Positions 21,656 to 30,026 of a stretch of 64,000 bases of DNA are shown piece by piece. The notes beneath the pieces were generated by a model. That model made no database searches and had not been told where the DNA came from. It was given only the letters and a program-made list of their open reading frames with translations. The stretch is from a virus, in the IMG/VR virus record IMGVR_UViG_3300030419_004148, positions 1 through 64,000 of that record; one strand, written 5' to 3'. Within the stretch, counting starts at the first letter, position 1. The number at the start of each line of letters is the position of its first letter. The position numbers were made by a program, and so were the translations under genes.

Positions 21656-22311
21656 AAACATATATATTCTATCATTGTACCACAATAGGTGATTATCACC
21701 AAAGGTTCTTAAAAACATATTTTAAGGCAAAATTATCAGGACTTGTAGATAGATGCACTCGATTTTTTGTTTGCATAAATGGTACTGAATCAGTTCAAAA
21801 TAATTTATTTGAAATAGATAGTAAAGTAAAAACTATTGTTGTTTCAGAAGAAAAATATCCTAATGAATCTATTACTATAAATACAATAAAAAGATTCTGC
21901 GATGATTTAGAAGATAGAGCAAATATATTATATATACATAATAAAGGAGTAACAAAGCCAAATGTACTCAACGTTCAAGAATGGGTAGATTATATGGAAT
22001 ATTTTGTTATAGAACAATGGGAAGATTGTTTAATGAAATTAAGAATGAATAGTAAATTATGTGTAGGAACTGAAGCAAAACACGGATTTGGTGGTGACCA
22101 ATGGCATTATTCAGGTGGTTTTTGGTGGGCACAATCAGAACATATAAAGACATTACCTTTATGTAGCAGTGGTTACTTTGATGCTGAACAGTGGGTATTG
22201 AAACCTCTAGATAAAAATGATTTCCATAGTTATATGGAATTGAATAAAGAACAAATGGGGTTTTATAACCATAAAATATCAAGGAAGGATTATGAAAATG
22301 TGGTTGAGTGA
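21652..22311 (+). CDS. Glycosyltransferase-like protein, 219 aa
   Basis: Start at ATG 21652 in an ATGA overlap. Motifs ANILYIHNKGVTKP and WHYSGGFWWAQSEHIKTLP match a glycosyltransferase-associated family in which a HYSGxFWWA block ends the catalytic domain. I recognise the pattern but not a confirmed activity. Next to a GT4 enzyme, it probably acts on the same glycan. Confidence 0.65.
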   Translation: MKTYIFYHCTTIGDYHQRFLKTYFKAKLSGLVDRCTRFFVCINGTESVQNNLFEIDSKVKTIVVSEEKYPNESITINTIKRFCDDLEDRANILYIHNKGVTKPNVLNVQEWVDYMEYFVIEQWEDCLMKLRMNSKLCVGTEAKHGFGGDQWHYSGGFWWAQSEHIKTLPLCSSGYFDAEQWVLKPLDKNDFHSYMELNKEQMGFYNHKISRKDYENVVE

Positions 22312-22405
22312 ATATGAAAGTCCGAATCATCTAGATGTAATGTTTTTCATTATATTCTTTTACCCTCTAGCTGTAGAATATTTAAAATGGAGATTGGGAA
22401 TATGA
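22292..22405 (+). CDS. Small membrane protein, 37 aa
   Basis: AAGGAAGG precedes the ATG, which lies 20 bases before the previous stop. One hydrophobic stretch (LDVMFFIIFFYPLAVEYL) then a basic end. Its stop overlaps the next start (ATGA). It may anchor a glycosylation enzyme, but that is a guess. Confidence 0.5.
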   Translation: MKMWLSEYESPNHLDVMFFIIFFYPLAVEYLKWRLGI

Positions 22406-22749
22406 ATTTTGTGTTTGGATTAGAAGATGTAATATGCACACCTCACGCTGATTTTAATGCGTGTAGACCTATAGCTAATGTAACTCCGTTTATGCAATGG
22501 TTAAAGAAAAAGGGACATCACATTACAATATGGACAAAAAGATTAAACGATTTAGAATCTAAATTAAAAACTGAACAATGGTTACAGGCTCATCAAATAC
22601 CTTACGATAGATTAATATTTGATAGACCTAGAAAAGCTATTTTTGTAGATGAAACACCTTGTAATGCTAAATATTATACACATAGTGAAGATACTTATGT
22701 TGTTGCTGAATTATTTGAGGAATGGAAGTTAGATTTAGATGTTAGGTAA
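22402..22749 (+). CDS. HAD-like phosphatase homolog lacking its nucleophile, 115 aa
   Basis: ATG 22402 in ATGA fits better than an in-frame ATG at 22387. The protein follows small HAD phosphatases of sugar biosynthesis: an ICTPHADF.ACRPI start, KGHHITIWTKR (motif II) and KAIFVDETP (motif IV). Motif I, normally DxDGT, reads GLEDV, so the nucleophilic Asp is Gly and the second Asp is Glu. Catalysis by the usual mechanism seems impossible. It may bind a sugar phosphate or a partner enzyme. Confidence 0.7.
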   Translation: MNFVFGLEDVICTPHADFNACRPIANVTPFMQWLKKKGHHITIWTKRLNDLESKLKTEQWLQAHQIPYDRLIFDRPRKAIFVDETPCNAKYYTHSEDTYVVAELFEEWKLDLDVR

Positions 22750-23011
22750 AAACGGACCGTTAATGAAAGTGAAATGGCTAGATGCTGTAAATGAAAGAGG
22801 AATGAAAAAGATAAATGTAGAAGACCCAAGTGAACATTTGTGCTATTGTGAAACAATAGGAGAAGTGGTTGCACAAGATGAAAGAGCTATAATAATTACA
22901 TATCATTATACTGATTTTGATGGCGTAGATTTTATATGCATCCCTACTTCTTGGGTTGTTGAAATGGAGGAATTGACTTGTTTAGAGAATTCGGAATCCC
23001 AGCAAGGGTAA
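22739..23011 (+). CDS. Unknown protein, 90 aa
   Basis: The ATG lies inside the previous gene's end; an alternative ATG is at 22763. Beta-rich middle (AIIITYHYTDFDGVDFICIP). No family recognised. Overlaps the primase gene start by 34 bases. Confidence 0.55.
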   Translation: MLGKNGPLMKVKWLDAVNERGMKKINVEDPSEHLCYCETIGEVVAQDERAIIITYHYTDFDGVDFICIPTSWVVEMEELTCLENSESQQG

Positions 23012-24048
23012 GAAAGTGTTATTCGACTGAAGATATATTAACATCCCTTGATGAATTTAATGGTAAAAGAAATTGTTACATTAGTGTATATGCGTTTTCT
23101 GAAATGGAAGGTAAGAAAACAAATTACGAAAGTGCCATTATCAATACTGTGTGGTTTGATTTTGACCATAATAAAGACGTTAGTAAATGTTTAAAAGATG
23201 TAAGAAAGTTATATAATCGTTTTTGTAAACCACGGAATTTATTACCACGTATATATTATACAGGTGGTAGAGGATTTCAAGTAAATATAGATTTTCCTTA
23301 TCCAATTGATTTACCAGTTAGTATAAAAAGACAAGCTATTAAAGATTTTTTATTCCATCTAAAAAAGAAATATACCTTAACTACTTTAGATGAACACTGT
23401 ATAGGAAATAGTGTATCTTGTTTACGTAGAATGCCTAATAGTGAATATTTAGATAAGAAAACCTTTGAACCAACTGGTAGAAGATGTATTCAAATAAGTG
23501 TTAAAGATTTACTAGAAAGGGATATGGATGACATTATGGAATTATCTACAGGTGATTATAAATGCAAAAGACCTGAAAGAAAAGATAATAAGACTATAAT
23601 AAAAGAATTATTATTTTTTGTATGTGACAATCTAGGAATTACTCACACACCTACTAATAGTGAAGATTATTTAATTAATGAAATAAATAAATCAAAAGGG
23701 TTTCAACCATCAATACAATATGTCGCTAATAACTTTAGATTACACCCTAGAAAATGTGTAATGGATATGATAAATAAAGCAATTGATGATAACAAATCAT
23801 CACATACGCAGAACAATATTATTGCGACTGAATTATTAAACTGTGGATGGAAAGCAGATGACATAGGGTTTATATTTAAATGTATATATAACGAGCCTGC
23901 CGGAGACTGGGGTTGGTATACTGACGATAACAAAGCAGGAATGCATATTAAGAACCTTTCAGCGAAAGGTATAAATAGGTATTCAAAGGATAGATTACTA
24001 GAGTTAAATGTATGTAAGAACAAGATTTGTTCTTGCGGAGGTAAATAA
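22978..24048 (+). CDS. Archaeo-eukaryotic primase (PriS-like), 356 aa
   Basis: TTG start with GGAGG seven bases upstream. Catalytic carboxylates sit in VWFDFDHNKD (D61, D63), the nucleotide-binding loop in RIYYTGGRGFQVNIDF (about 91-106) and a conserved basic motif in SCLRRMPNS (147-155), the order found in AEP small-subunit primases. The C-terminal 150 residues are helical with clustered cysteines at the very end (CKNKICSCGG). It makes primers for PolB. No large subunit is seen. Confidence 0.85.
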   Translation: MFREFGIPARVRKCYSTEDILTSLDEFNGKRNCYISVYAFSEMEGKKTNYESAIINTVWFDFDHNKDVSKCLKDVRKLYNRFCKPRNLLPRIYYTGGRGFQVNIDFPYPIDLPVSIKRQAIKDFLFHLKKKYTLTTLDEHCIGNSVSCLRRMPNSEYLDKKTFEPTGRRCIQISVKDLLERDMDDIMELSTGDYKCKRPERKDNKTIIKELLFFVCDNLGITHTPTNSEDYLINEINKSKGFQPSIQYVANNFRLHPRKCVMDMINKAIDDNKSSHTQNNIIATELLNCGWKADDIGFIFKCIYNEPAGDWGWYTDDNKAGMHIKNLSAKGINRYSKDRLLELNVCKNKICSCGGK

Positions 24049-24359
24049 TGACAAAAGTAGAGAAAAAAGTAAAAGACATCGAAGCTTGGATAGCAGATTT
24101 TGAGGAATCTAGCAATGAAAAATTAGTATTTAGTAATATTAATTTCTTAGTGAATCAATTAAAAAATATGGGTGACAGACTACAAGCTGTAGAACAATCA
24201 CACATACAACTAGAACAAGCATTACAACAAAATGCAAAAACCGTTCAAGATTTTATTGGCGACAATGAACTCGAAAAAAAGTGGAATAAATATTTAGAAG
24301 ATTTGCAAGAGGACGCTAACGATGCCACTGAAGAAGGGAAAGAGCAAGAAGACAATTAG
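24048..24359 (+). CDS. Coiled-coil protein, 103 aa
   Basis: Starts at the last base of the primase stop. Nearly all helix, with a heptad-like stretch (NMGDRLQAVEQSHIQLEQAL) and an acidic tail. Likely an oligomer. Function unknown; from here the genes change from replication to small virion-like proteins. Confidence 0.6.
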   Translation: MTKVEKKVKDIEAWIADFEESSNEKLVFSNINFLVNQLKNMGDRLQAVEQSHIQLEQALQQNAKTVQDFIGDNELEKKWNKYLEDLQEDANDATEEGKEQEDN

Positions 24360-24471
24360 TAAAAATATCCGAAAACTTAGAAAAGAAGGATATAAACCTA
24401 AACAAGCAGCAGCAATTGCGTATAATACTGCTGGGAAGAAAAAGCGCAAAACACCAAAAAGGAAACGATAA
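24322..24471 (+). CDS. Basic phage protein, 49 aa
   Basis: The product begins MPLKKGKSKKTISKNIRKLR and ends in a run of Lys/Arg. Short proteins with this 'KKGKSKKTISKNI..L...GK..KQAvAIAy..AGK' plan are frequent in marine phages, often near structural genes; their function is not known. Overlaps the coiled-coil gene by 38 bases. Confidence 0.7.
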   Translation: MPLKKGKSKKTISKNIRKLRKEGYKPKQAAAIAYNTAGKKKRKTPKRKR

Positions 24472-24473
24472 AT

Positions 24474-24758
24474 ATGGTAAATACAACTGATTACAAGGTG
24501 ACAAGATACGAATGGTATCCTTCTGAAGAGCCTACCGGTATATGCGTAGGTTTTACAGCAACTTGTTCTCCTAATGGAAGAGCACAATACTGGGATACTG
24601 TAGTTGCTAGTGGAGCAACTGACGGAAAAACACAAGATGAAATTGTAGGTTTAGCTTGGGATGCTTTATCTGGAACTTGCGTTCCTTGGGGCGAAGCAAA
24701 CGAATCAAAATCATCATTAATAGGAACAACCTATAAGACAATAACCGGAAGTGCATAA
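24474..24758 (+). CDS. Unknown protein, 94 aa
   Basis: Beta-rich sequence with small residues (GFTATCSPNGRAQYWDTVVA). No leader or membrane segment. The build resembles small virion or tail proteins, though nothing proves it. Ends in TAATG overlap. Confidence 0.6.
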   Translation: MVNTTDYKVTRYEWYPSEEPTGICVGFTATCSPNGRAQYWDTVVASGATDGKTQDEIVGLAWDALSGTCVPWGEANESKSSLIGTTYKTITGSA

Positions 24759-24898
24759 TGGCTAAAGATGATAAAAAAGAAAAATCTGTAGAAGAAAAAA
24801 TTGAAGAAGTAGTGGAGGAAGTGAAAGAAGAAGGTGTAGATGTAGAAGTTACAAAAGAATCTACTGTTAAAAACGCCTCCTCTAACGCTTACGAATAA
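24758..24898 (+). CDS. Acidic microprotein, 46 aa
   Basis: TAATG start. Alternating Glu/Lys/Val helix (EKIEEVVEEVKEEGVDVEV). No recognised family. The next gene begins directly after the stop. Confidence 0.5.
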   Translation: MAKDDKKEKSVEEKIEEVVEEVKEEGVDVEVTKESTVKNASSNAYE

Positions 24899-25129
24899 AT
24901 GGTTGCAAGTCCTGAAGAAGGAGCTGGCATAGTCAAAGCAATGCTTAGATACGTAGATGTAGATATGGCATTAGCAATAGTGGAAGATGTCTGGGAAGAA
25001 GTTGGAAAAGAAAGTAGTAATGAATCATTAAGAGATAGTATCTTACTATTAAAAGATTATTTAGAGGGACAATGGGAATACTCACTACCAATTCAAAGCG
25101 ATACCCAGTTTCAGGACAGCGGGTCGTAG
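24899..25129 (+). CDS. Unknown acidic protein, 76 aa
   Basis: Begins immediately after the previous stop. Helical, acidic; no known motif. Followed by the second part of the sugar cluster. Confidence 0.55.
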   Translation: MVASPEEGAGIVKAMLRYVDVDMALAIVEDVWEEVGKESSNESLRDSILLLKDYLEGQWEYSLPIQSDTQFQDSGS

Positions 25130-25139
25130 TTGATTATAA

Positions 25140-25988
25140 ATGAACATAGCCTTAATATCATTCGATAGAGCAGACTACATTGAGTCAGTTCTTAAATCAT
25201 TAAAGCAACAAACATTTCAAGATTTTAAATTATATTGGTTTAATGACGGGTTAGTTAATAAATATTCTTGGAGAAGAGCAGCTGATTTAGTTAACGTTAC
25301 TAAATGTTGTGACTTAGCAAAGGAATATTTTCCTGACTGTGAAATATTTCTAAGTGATGCTAATATTGGTATCGCAGAAAATTGGAGACGAGCAGAAGTT
25401 CATATGTTCTATGATTTAGGATTGGACGAATGTGTTTTTATGGAAGATGACTTAGAATTAACGTCTCCTTATTATTTAGAAACATTAAACAATATGTTTG
25501 ATGCATTTAGAGATGACGAAGAAATAGGTATGTTTAGTGCATTTGGAGAGACTACCAGCGTTAAAACTCCCGGTGTTATGAAGAATATGGGGCACTTATG
25601 GGCCTTTGGAACTACAAAAAAGGCTTGGGAAAAAAGACAAGAGGTGTTTTATGATGAATATTATAACTTTGTTAAAGGCACAGATTTTGTATATAGAGAC
25701 CGTGATGGAATCAGAAAACTATATGAAAAGTATGGTGGTAAATGGGAAATAGCAGATAGCCAAGACGGTGCTATATGTTTAGCAAGTATGTTAGCAGACC
25801 AAATTCATATTAGTACTGAAGTTAATTTAGCTACATATATAGGGGAAGTTGGAATGCATTTCAATACACAGACCTATAATCATATGGGTTTCAATAGAAC
25901 ACCTTTATATAACGAGGGTGCCATTAAGGAATTTACAGTTGATAAAGAAAATATAAAAAAGATACAACGGAAGGAATTTTTAAAATGA
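25140..25988 (+). CDS. Glycosyltransferase, GT-A/GT2-like, 282 aa
   Basis: N-terminal MNIALISFDRADYIESVLKS and SLKQQTFQDF are typical of GT2 enzymes ('r.....l..sl..Qt...f'), followed by NDG and ANIGIAENWRRAE. FMEDDLELT supplies the acidic DxD-like metal site. It should add a sugar from a nucleotide donor by an inverting mechanism. ATGA overlap with the epimerase gene. Confidence 0.75.
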   Translation: MNIALISFDRADYIESVLKSLKQQTFQDFKLYWFNDGLVNKYSWRRAADLVNVTKCCDLAKEYFPDCEIFLSDANIGIAENWRRAEVHMFYDLGLDECVFMEDDLELTSPYYLETLNNMFDAFRDDEEIGMFSAFGETTSVKTPGVMKNMGHLWAFGTTKKAWEKRQEVFYDEYYNFVKGTDFVYRDRDGIRKLYEKYGGKWEIADSQDGAICLASMLADQIHISTEVNLATYIGEVGMHFNTQTYNHMGFNRTPLYNEGAIKEFTVDKENIKKIQRKEFLK

Positions 25989-27043
25989 GAACAGTCTTAA
26001 TTACAGGTATTGGAGGTTTAATGGGCGCTCGTATGGCTCATTGGATTTTAGAAAATACTAATCATAGAGTTGTTGGTATAGATGATTTATCTGGAGGATA
26101 TAAATCTAATATTCCTAAAAAGGCCAAATTTTACCACTTTGATTTATCCACCAATGCAATAGTATCTGGTGAAAAGGGCAATAATAGATATGGTGATTAT
26201 GGGTTAGAGTGGATTTTTGAACAAGAAAAACCAGATTTTGTATATCATTTTGCAGCTTATGCTGCCGAATGTCTAAGTCCTTTTATTAGAAGGTATAATT
26301 ACAGCAATAACTTACTATCTACAGCAAATGTCATAAATGAATGTATAAGGCACGATGTTAAAAGACTAGTTTTTACATCTTCAATGGCAGTATATGGAGA
26401 AGCTAATGACCCTCCATTCGATGAGTCTTATGAAAGGGCACCTAAAGACCCTTATGGTGTAGCTAAAGCAGGTTGTGAACTCGATATTGAAATTGCGGGA
26501 GTACAACACGGATTAGATTGGTGTATTATTAGACCCCATAACGTTTATGGTATTAAACAAAATATATGGGATAAATATAGGAATGTTTTAGGTATATGGA
26601 TGTATCAATTTTTAAACGATAAACCATTATTAATATATGGAGATGGAAATCAAAAAAGAGCTTTTAGTTACATTGATGATTGTTTGTTTCCTATGTGGAA
26701 GGCAGCAATTAAACCTGAAGCCAGCAAACAGATAATTAATTTAGGTGGAACACAAGAAGTAAGTATAAATGAAGCTTGTGAAACTTTAACAAAGGTATTT
26801 GATAATGATACGAGTGGTTATGCAGATAAACCAGTTAGAATAAAACATATGGAACCTCGACACGAAGTTAGACGTGCTTGGTCTACTTATCAAAAATCTG
26901 TAGATATATTAGATTATTCAGATAATACGAGTTTAGAAAAGGGATTAACTCAAATGTGGAATTGGGCAAAGACTCAACCAATGAAAAAAAGGAAGAAAAT
27001 GAAATATGAAATCGATAAAGAATTGTACTCTTATTGGAATTGA
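25985..27043 (+). CDS. NAD-dependent nucleotide-sugar epimerase/dehydratase, 352 aa
   Basis: Extended SDR enzyme: glycine motif TGIGGLMG (7-14), D33 for NAD ribose, SSMAVYGE (132-139) and the catalytic pair Y157/K161 in YGVAKAG. The closest known plan is UDP-glucose 4-epimerase and relatives. It would make the donor sugar used by the neighbouring transferases. No membrane segment. Confidence 0.85.
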   Translation: MRTVLITGIGGLMGARMAHWILENTNHRVVGIDDLSGGYKSNIPKKAKFYHFDLSTNAIVSGEKGNNRYGDYGLEWIFEQEKPDFVYHFAAYAAECLSPFIRRYNYSNNLLSTANVINECIRHDVKRLVFTSSMAVYGEANDPPFDESYERAPKDPYGVAKAGCELDIEIAGVQHGLDWCIIRPHNVYGIKQNIWDKYRNVLGIWMYQFLNDKPLLIYGDGNQKRAFSYIDDCLFPMWKAAIKPEASKQIINLGGTQEVSINEACETLTKVFDNDTSGYADKPVRIKHMEPRHEVRRAWSTYQKSVDILDYSDNTSLEKGLTQMWNWAKTQPMKKRKKMKYEIDKELYSYWN

Positions 27044-27749
27044 AGGTGTAGAGAAAAGATTACCGCAGTTCCTTAAGGCTGCTAATATCTGTCAACATTA
27101 TATGAAATTTACAAATGTAAAACTATTATCTCCTTTTAAAATAGATAGTCCAAATTGGGTTCGTATAAAGAAGTTACCAGATAGAGATGCTTATTGTAAA
27201 TTCGTAATAAAAGATTTACACAGATATATAGATACTAAGTATTTTTTATTATTTCAAAATGATGGTTGGATTTTAAACCCTGATGCGTGGGAAGACGACT
27301 TTTTAAATTATGATTATATAGGAGCAGCGTGGGGATGGGATGAATACCCGTGCGGTAATGGAGGTTTTACTTTTAGAAGTAAAGCATTAATGGAAGAATG
27401 TAGTAGGGTGATTATTAATCAATATGAACCAGAGGATTTAGTTATTTGTACTAAATATAAACCTCACTTAGAGTCAAAAGGATTTAAGTTTGCACCTAGA
27501 GAGGTAGCAGAAAAATTCGCTTTAGAAAAGAACTTCAAGTATGAAGACAAATGGAATGGACAGTTTGGATTTCACGATATAGAAAAAACTGACATAAGTG
27601 GATGGAAACCACCTAAACCTGAATATGCCCTTGATTGGGACCAATTTGCTATGCAAATGAGAGGTAAAAATTTAAGATTTAGAGAATACCCACCTACCAT
27701 AGAAGCAAGTGTTTTGAAACTTTCAAAAGACGAGCGGGACAAACTTTAA
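27006..27749 (+). CDS. DUF5672-type glycosyltransferase-like protein, 247 aa
   Basis: Overlaps the epimerase gene by 38 bases. Motifs YFLLFQNDGWILNPDAWEDDF, YIGAAWGW and CGNGGFTFRSKALME match the DUF5672 pattern ('vLifq.Ds.l', 'yiGAPW', 'GNGGfSlRs'). These proteins sit in glycan loci, and the fold looks like GT-A. Activity not established. Confidence 0.7.
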   Translation: MKSIKNCTLIGIEGVEKRLPQFLKAANICQHYMKFTNVKLLSPFKIDSPNWVRIKKLPDRDAYCKFVIKDLHRYIDTKYFLLFQNDGWILNPDAWEDDFLNYDYIGAAWGWDEYPCGNGGFTFRSKALMEECSRVIINQYEPEDLVICTKYKPHLESKGFKFAPREVAEKFALEKNFKYEDKWNGQFGFHDIEKTDISGWKPPKPEYALDWDQFAMQMRGKNLRFREYPPTIEASVLKLSKDERDKL

Positions 27750-27782
27750 TTACTTTGACGTCAGTAAGAAATAAGTGATAAA

Positions 27783-29651
27783 ATGTTTAAAAATGAAGTA
27801 GCAGAATTTATATATAAGAGAACATATTCTCGGTGGATAGAAGAAGAAGGTCGTCGTGAAGAGTGGCCTGAGACTATAGAAAGATTGATTGATTTTCTAA
27901 TTTCAAAAAAGGGTAAAAAAATACCAGAAAAAACAATAAGAAAAATAAGAAAATATATGACCGAGTTTGCAGTAATGCCTTCTATGAGGATGTTGTGGGC
28001 AGCTGGTCCAGCAGCTGAAAAAGATAATACTGTTATTTACAATTGTTCTTTTGCTAAACTTAATTGTGTAGAAGCTTTTGCAGAATGTTTACATATATTA
28101 ATGTGTGGCACTGGATTTGGATTTTCTGTAGAAAAAGAAGAAACTGAAAAATTACCTTCAATCCCTGAAATTAAATCAGGTAAAGATAAAGCTAGAATCA
28201 TTATAGAAGATTCTAGAGAAGGGTGGGCAGATTCAGTAAAAACATTAATGACTAGTTTATATGAAGGACAGAATTTATATTTTGATTATTCTCTATTAAG
28301 ACCGGAGGGGGCTCGTCTGGGGACTATGGGTGGTAGGTCATCCGGTCCTCAGCCGTTAATTAAACTGCACGATTTTATACGTGAAACTATGCATAATGCA
28401 CAGGGTAGAAAACTAACTACTCTAGAATGTCACGATATAGCAAATCAAATAGCAGAAATAGTAGTTGCGGGGGGAGTGAGACGTAGTTCACAAATATCAT
28501 TATCAGATTTAGATGATGAAGAAATGCGTCACGCAAAAGATTGGCCTTTCCCTATTAGAAGAGCTATGGCAAATAATTCTGCTATATATAGAAACAAACC
28601 TTCTGCTGCAGATTTCTTAGTAGAATGGGGTGTATTAGCAAAATCGGGCAGCGGTGAACGTGGGATATTTAATTTATTATCTGCCCAAAATAAAGCACCA
28701 AGTCGTAGATATGCACCACTTATTCAAGGAACTAACCCTTGCGGCGAAATAATGTTACGTGATATGGAATTTTGTAACCTATCTGAAGTTGTAGTTAGGG
28801 AAGATGATGACTTAGATACACTTTTAGACAAAGTAGAAACAGCTACTTGGTTAGGTGTTTTACAATCAACTTTCACTGACTTCCCATATCTTAGAAAAGA
28901 GTGGAAAAAGAATTGTGGCGTAGAACGTCTTTTAGGCGTTAGTTTAACTGGACAGATGGATAGACCCTCCCTAATGAACTCGGAGGTCTTAAAAGCCCTT
29001 AAATCGCGTGTTATACGCATTTCTCGTAAAGCATCGACAGCATTGGGTGTCAATATGCCTGTAGCGACCACTTGTGTTAAGCCTTCAGGCACAGTATCAC
29101 AGTTAGTAGATTCAGCTAGTGGATGTCATCCTAGATACTCTCAATATTATATTAGAAGATATAGGATATCTGCAACTGACCCACTATTCACAATGTTAAA
29201 AGACCAAGGTGTGCCTTGCCATCCAGAAAACGGTCAAGATGAAGAAACAGCAACAACGTGGGTATTAGAATTCCCAGTAAAAGCCCCTGAAGGGTGTCTT
29301 ACTAGAAAGGATGTAACTGCGATGGACCAATTAAGTCATTATAAAAATTTACAACTTAACTGGTGTGAACATAATGCAAGTATGACTGTGTATGTAAGAG
29401 AGGATGAATGGTTTGAAGTAGGCAATTGGGTATACAAAAACTGGGATATTATTAATGGAGTATCATTTTTACCATACGATGGAGGGCATTACGAATTAGC
29501 CCCTTATGAAGAAATAGACCATTATACCTACGAAAGTCTTATAAAGAAATTCCCCAATATTAATTATAGCAAGCTTTCGCAATATGAATTAGAGGACGAA
29601 ACTCAAGGTTCACGAGAGTATGCTTGTACAGGTGATAAATGTGACATTTGA
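27783..29651 (+). CDS. nrdJ: Adenosylcobalamin-dependent ribonucleotide reductase (class II), 622 aa
   Basis: YNCSF (C88) and NPCGEI...FCNLSE (radical Cys C320, partner C331) keep the spacing of the monomeric Lactobacillus RTPR, where the radical cysteine and its disulfide partner are also 11 apart. The C-terminal CTGDKC pair (C615, C620) is the re-reducing thiol pair. It turns ribonucleotides into deoxyribonucleotides using coenzyme B12 and no oxygen. The host must supply B12. Short stretches near 28290-28360 and 28920-29100 are richer in G+C than the rest. Confidence 0.93.
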   Translation: MFKNEVAEFIYKRTYSRWIEEEGRREEWPETIERLIDFLISKKGKKIPEKTIRKIRKYMTEFAVMPSMRMLWAAGPAAEKDNTVIYNCSFAKLNCVEAFAECLHILMCGTGFGFSVEKEETEKLPSIPEIKSGKDKARIIIEDSREGWADSVKTLMTSLYEGQNLYFDYSLLRPEGARLGTMGGRSSGPQPLIKLHDFIRETMHNAQGRKLTTLECHDIANQIAEIVVAGGVRRSSQISLSDLDDEEMRHAKDWPFPIRRAMANNSAIYRNKPSAADFLVEWGVLAKSGSGERGIFNLLSAQNKAPSRRYAPLIQGTNPCGEIMLRDMEFCNLSEVVVREDDDLDTLLDKVETATWLGVLQSTFTDFPYLRKEWKKNCGVERLLGVSLTGQMDRPSLMNSEVLKALKSRVIRISRKASTALGVNMPVATTCVKPSGTVSQLVDSASGCHPRYSQYYIRRYRISATDPLFTMLKDQGVPCHPENGQDEETATTWVLEFPVKAPEGCLTRKDVTAMDQLSHYKNLQLNWCEHNASMTVYVREDEWFEVGNWVYKNWDIINGVSFLPYDGGHYELAPYEEIDHYTYESLIKKFPNINYSKLSQYELEDETQGSREYACTGDKCDI

Positions 29652-29913
29652 TAAAGATGTAACCGGATATGGACGCAAAATGGGAAGAAACGGTGGAGGT
29701 AACGGGATTAATATGGAAGACCCACACGCTTACACTGATGCTGAGATAGACCAAGACCTTCTCGATGATTATGGTGTCACTATGTACAAATATGGTACTT
29801 ATACACCGGGTGTAGGAATAAGATACAGAACAGAAAACCCTGATAATACAGAAGCTCACGGCTCATCTTTCAAACCTAGAAAGACTGGACAAGGCTTACC
29901 GTGGGACCTTTAA
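29641..29913 (+). CDS. Unknown Gly-rich protein, 90 aa, GTG start
   Basis: AGGTGAT lies four bases before GTG 29641, inside the reductase gene's end, making this the best start. Starts basic and Gly-rich (GYGRKMGRNGGGNGINMED), then a Tyr/Thr-rich beta part. No family recognised. Confidence 0.6.
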   Translation: MTFDKDVTGYGRKMGRNGGGNGINMEDPHAYTDAEIDQDLLDDYGVTMYKYGTYTPGVGIRYRTENPDNTEAHGSSFKPRKTGQGLPWDL

Positions 29914-30026
29914 GAAATTATTACGGACAAACTTGCCCTCGTTGTAAGAAAAGAGCCTTTGCTCACACCTACGATGGTAGAGTTTATTGTTGTTTTTGTA
30001 ATAACCCTTACGATACTAAAAATTGA
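29901..30026 (+). CDS. Zinc-ribbon microprotein, 41 aa
   Basis: GTG start, weak ribosome site. CPRC (12-15) and CCFC (30-33) make a zinc ribbon. It is the last plus-strand gene and its end overlaps the end of the convergent baseplate gene by 19 bases. Confidence 0.5.
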   Translation: MGPLRNYYGQTCPRCKKRAFAHTYDGRVYCCFCNNPYDTKN

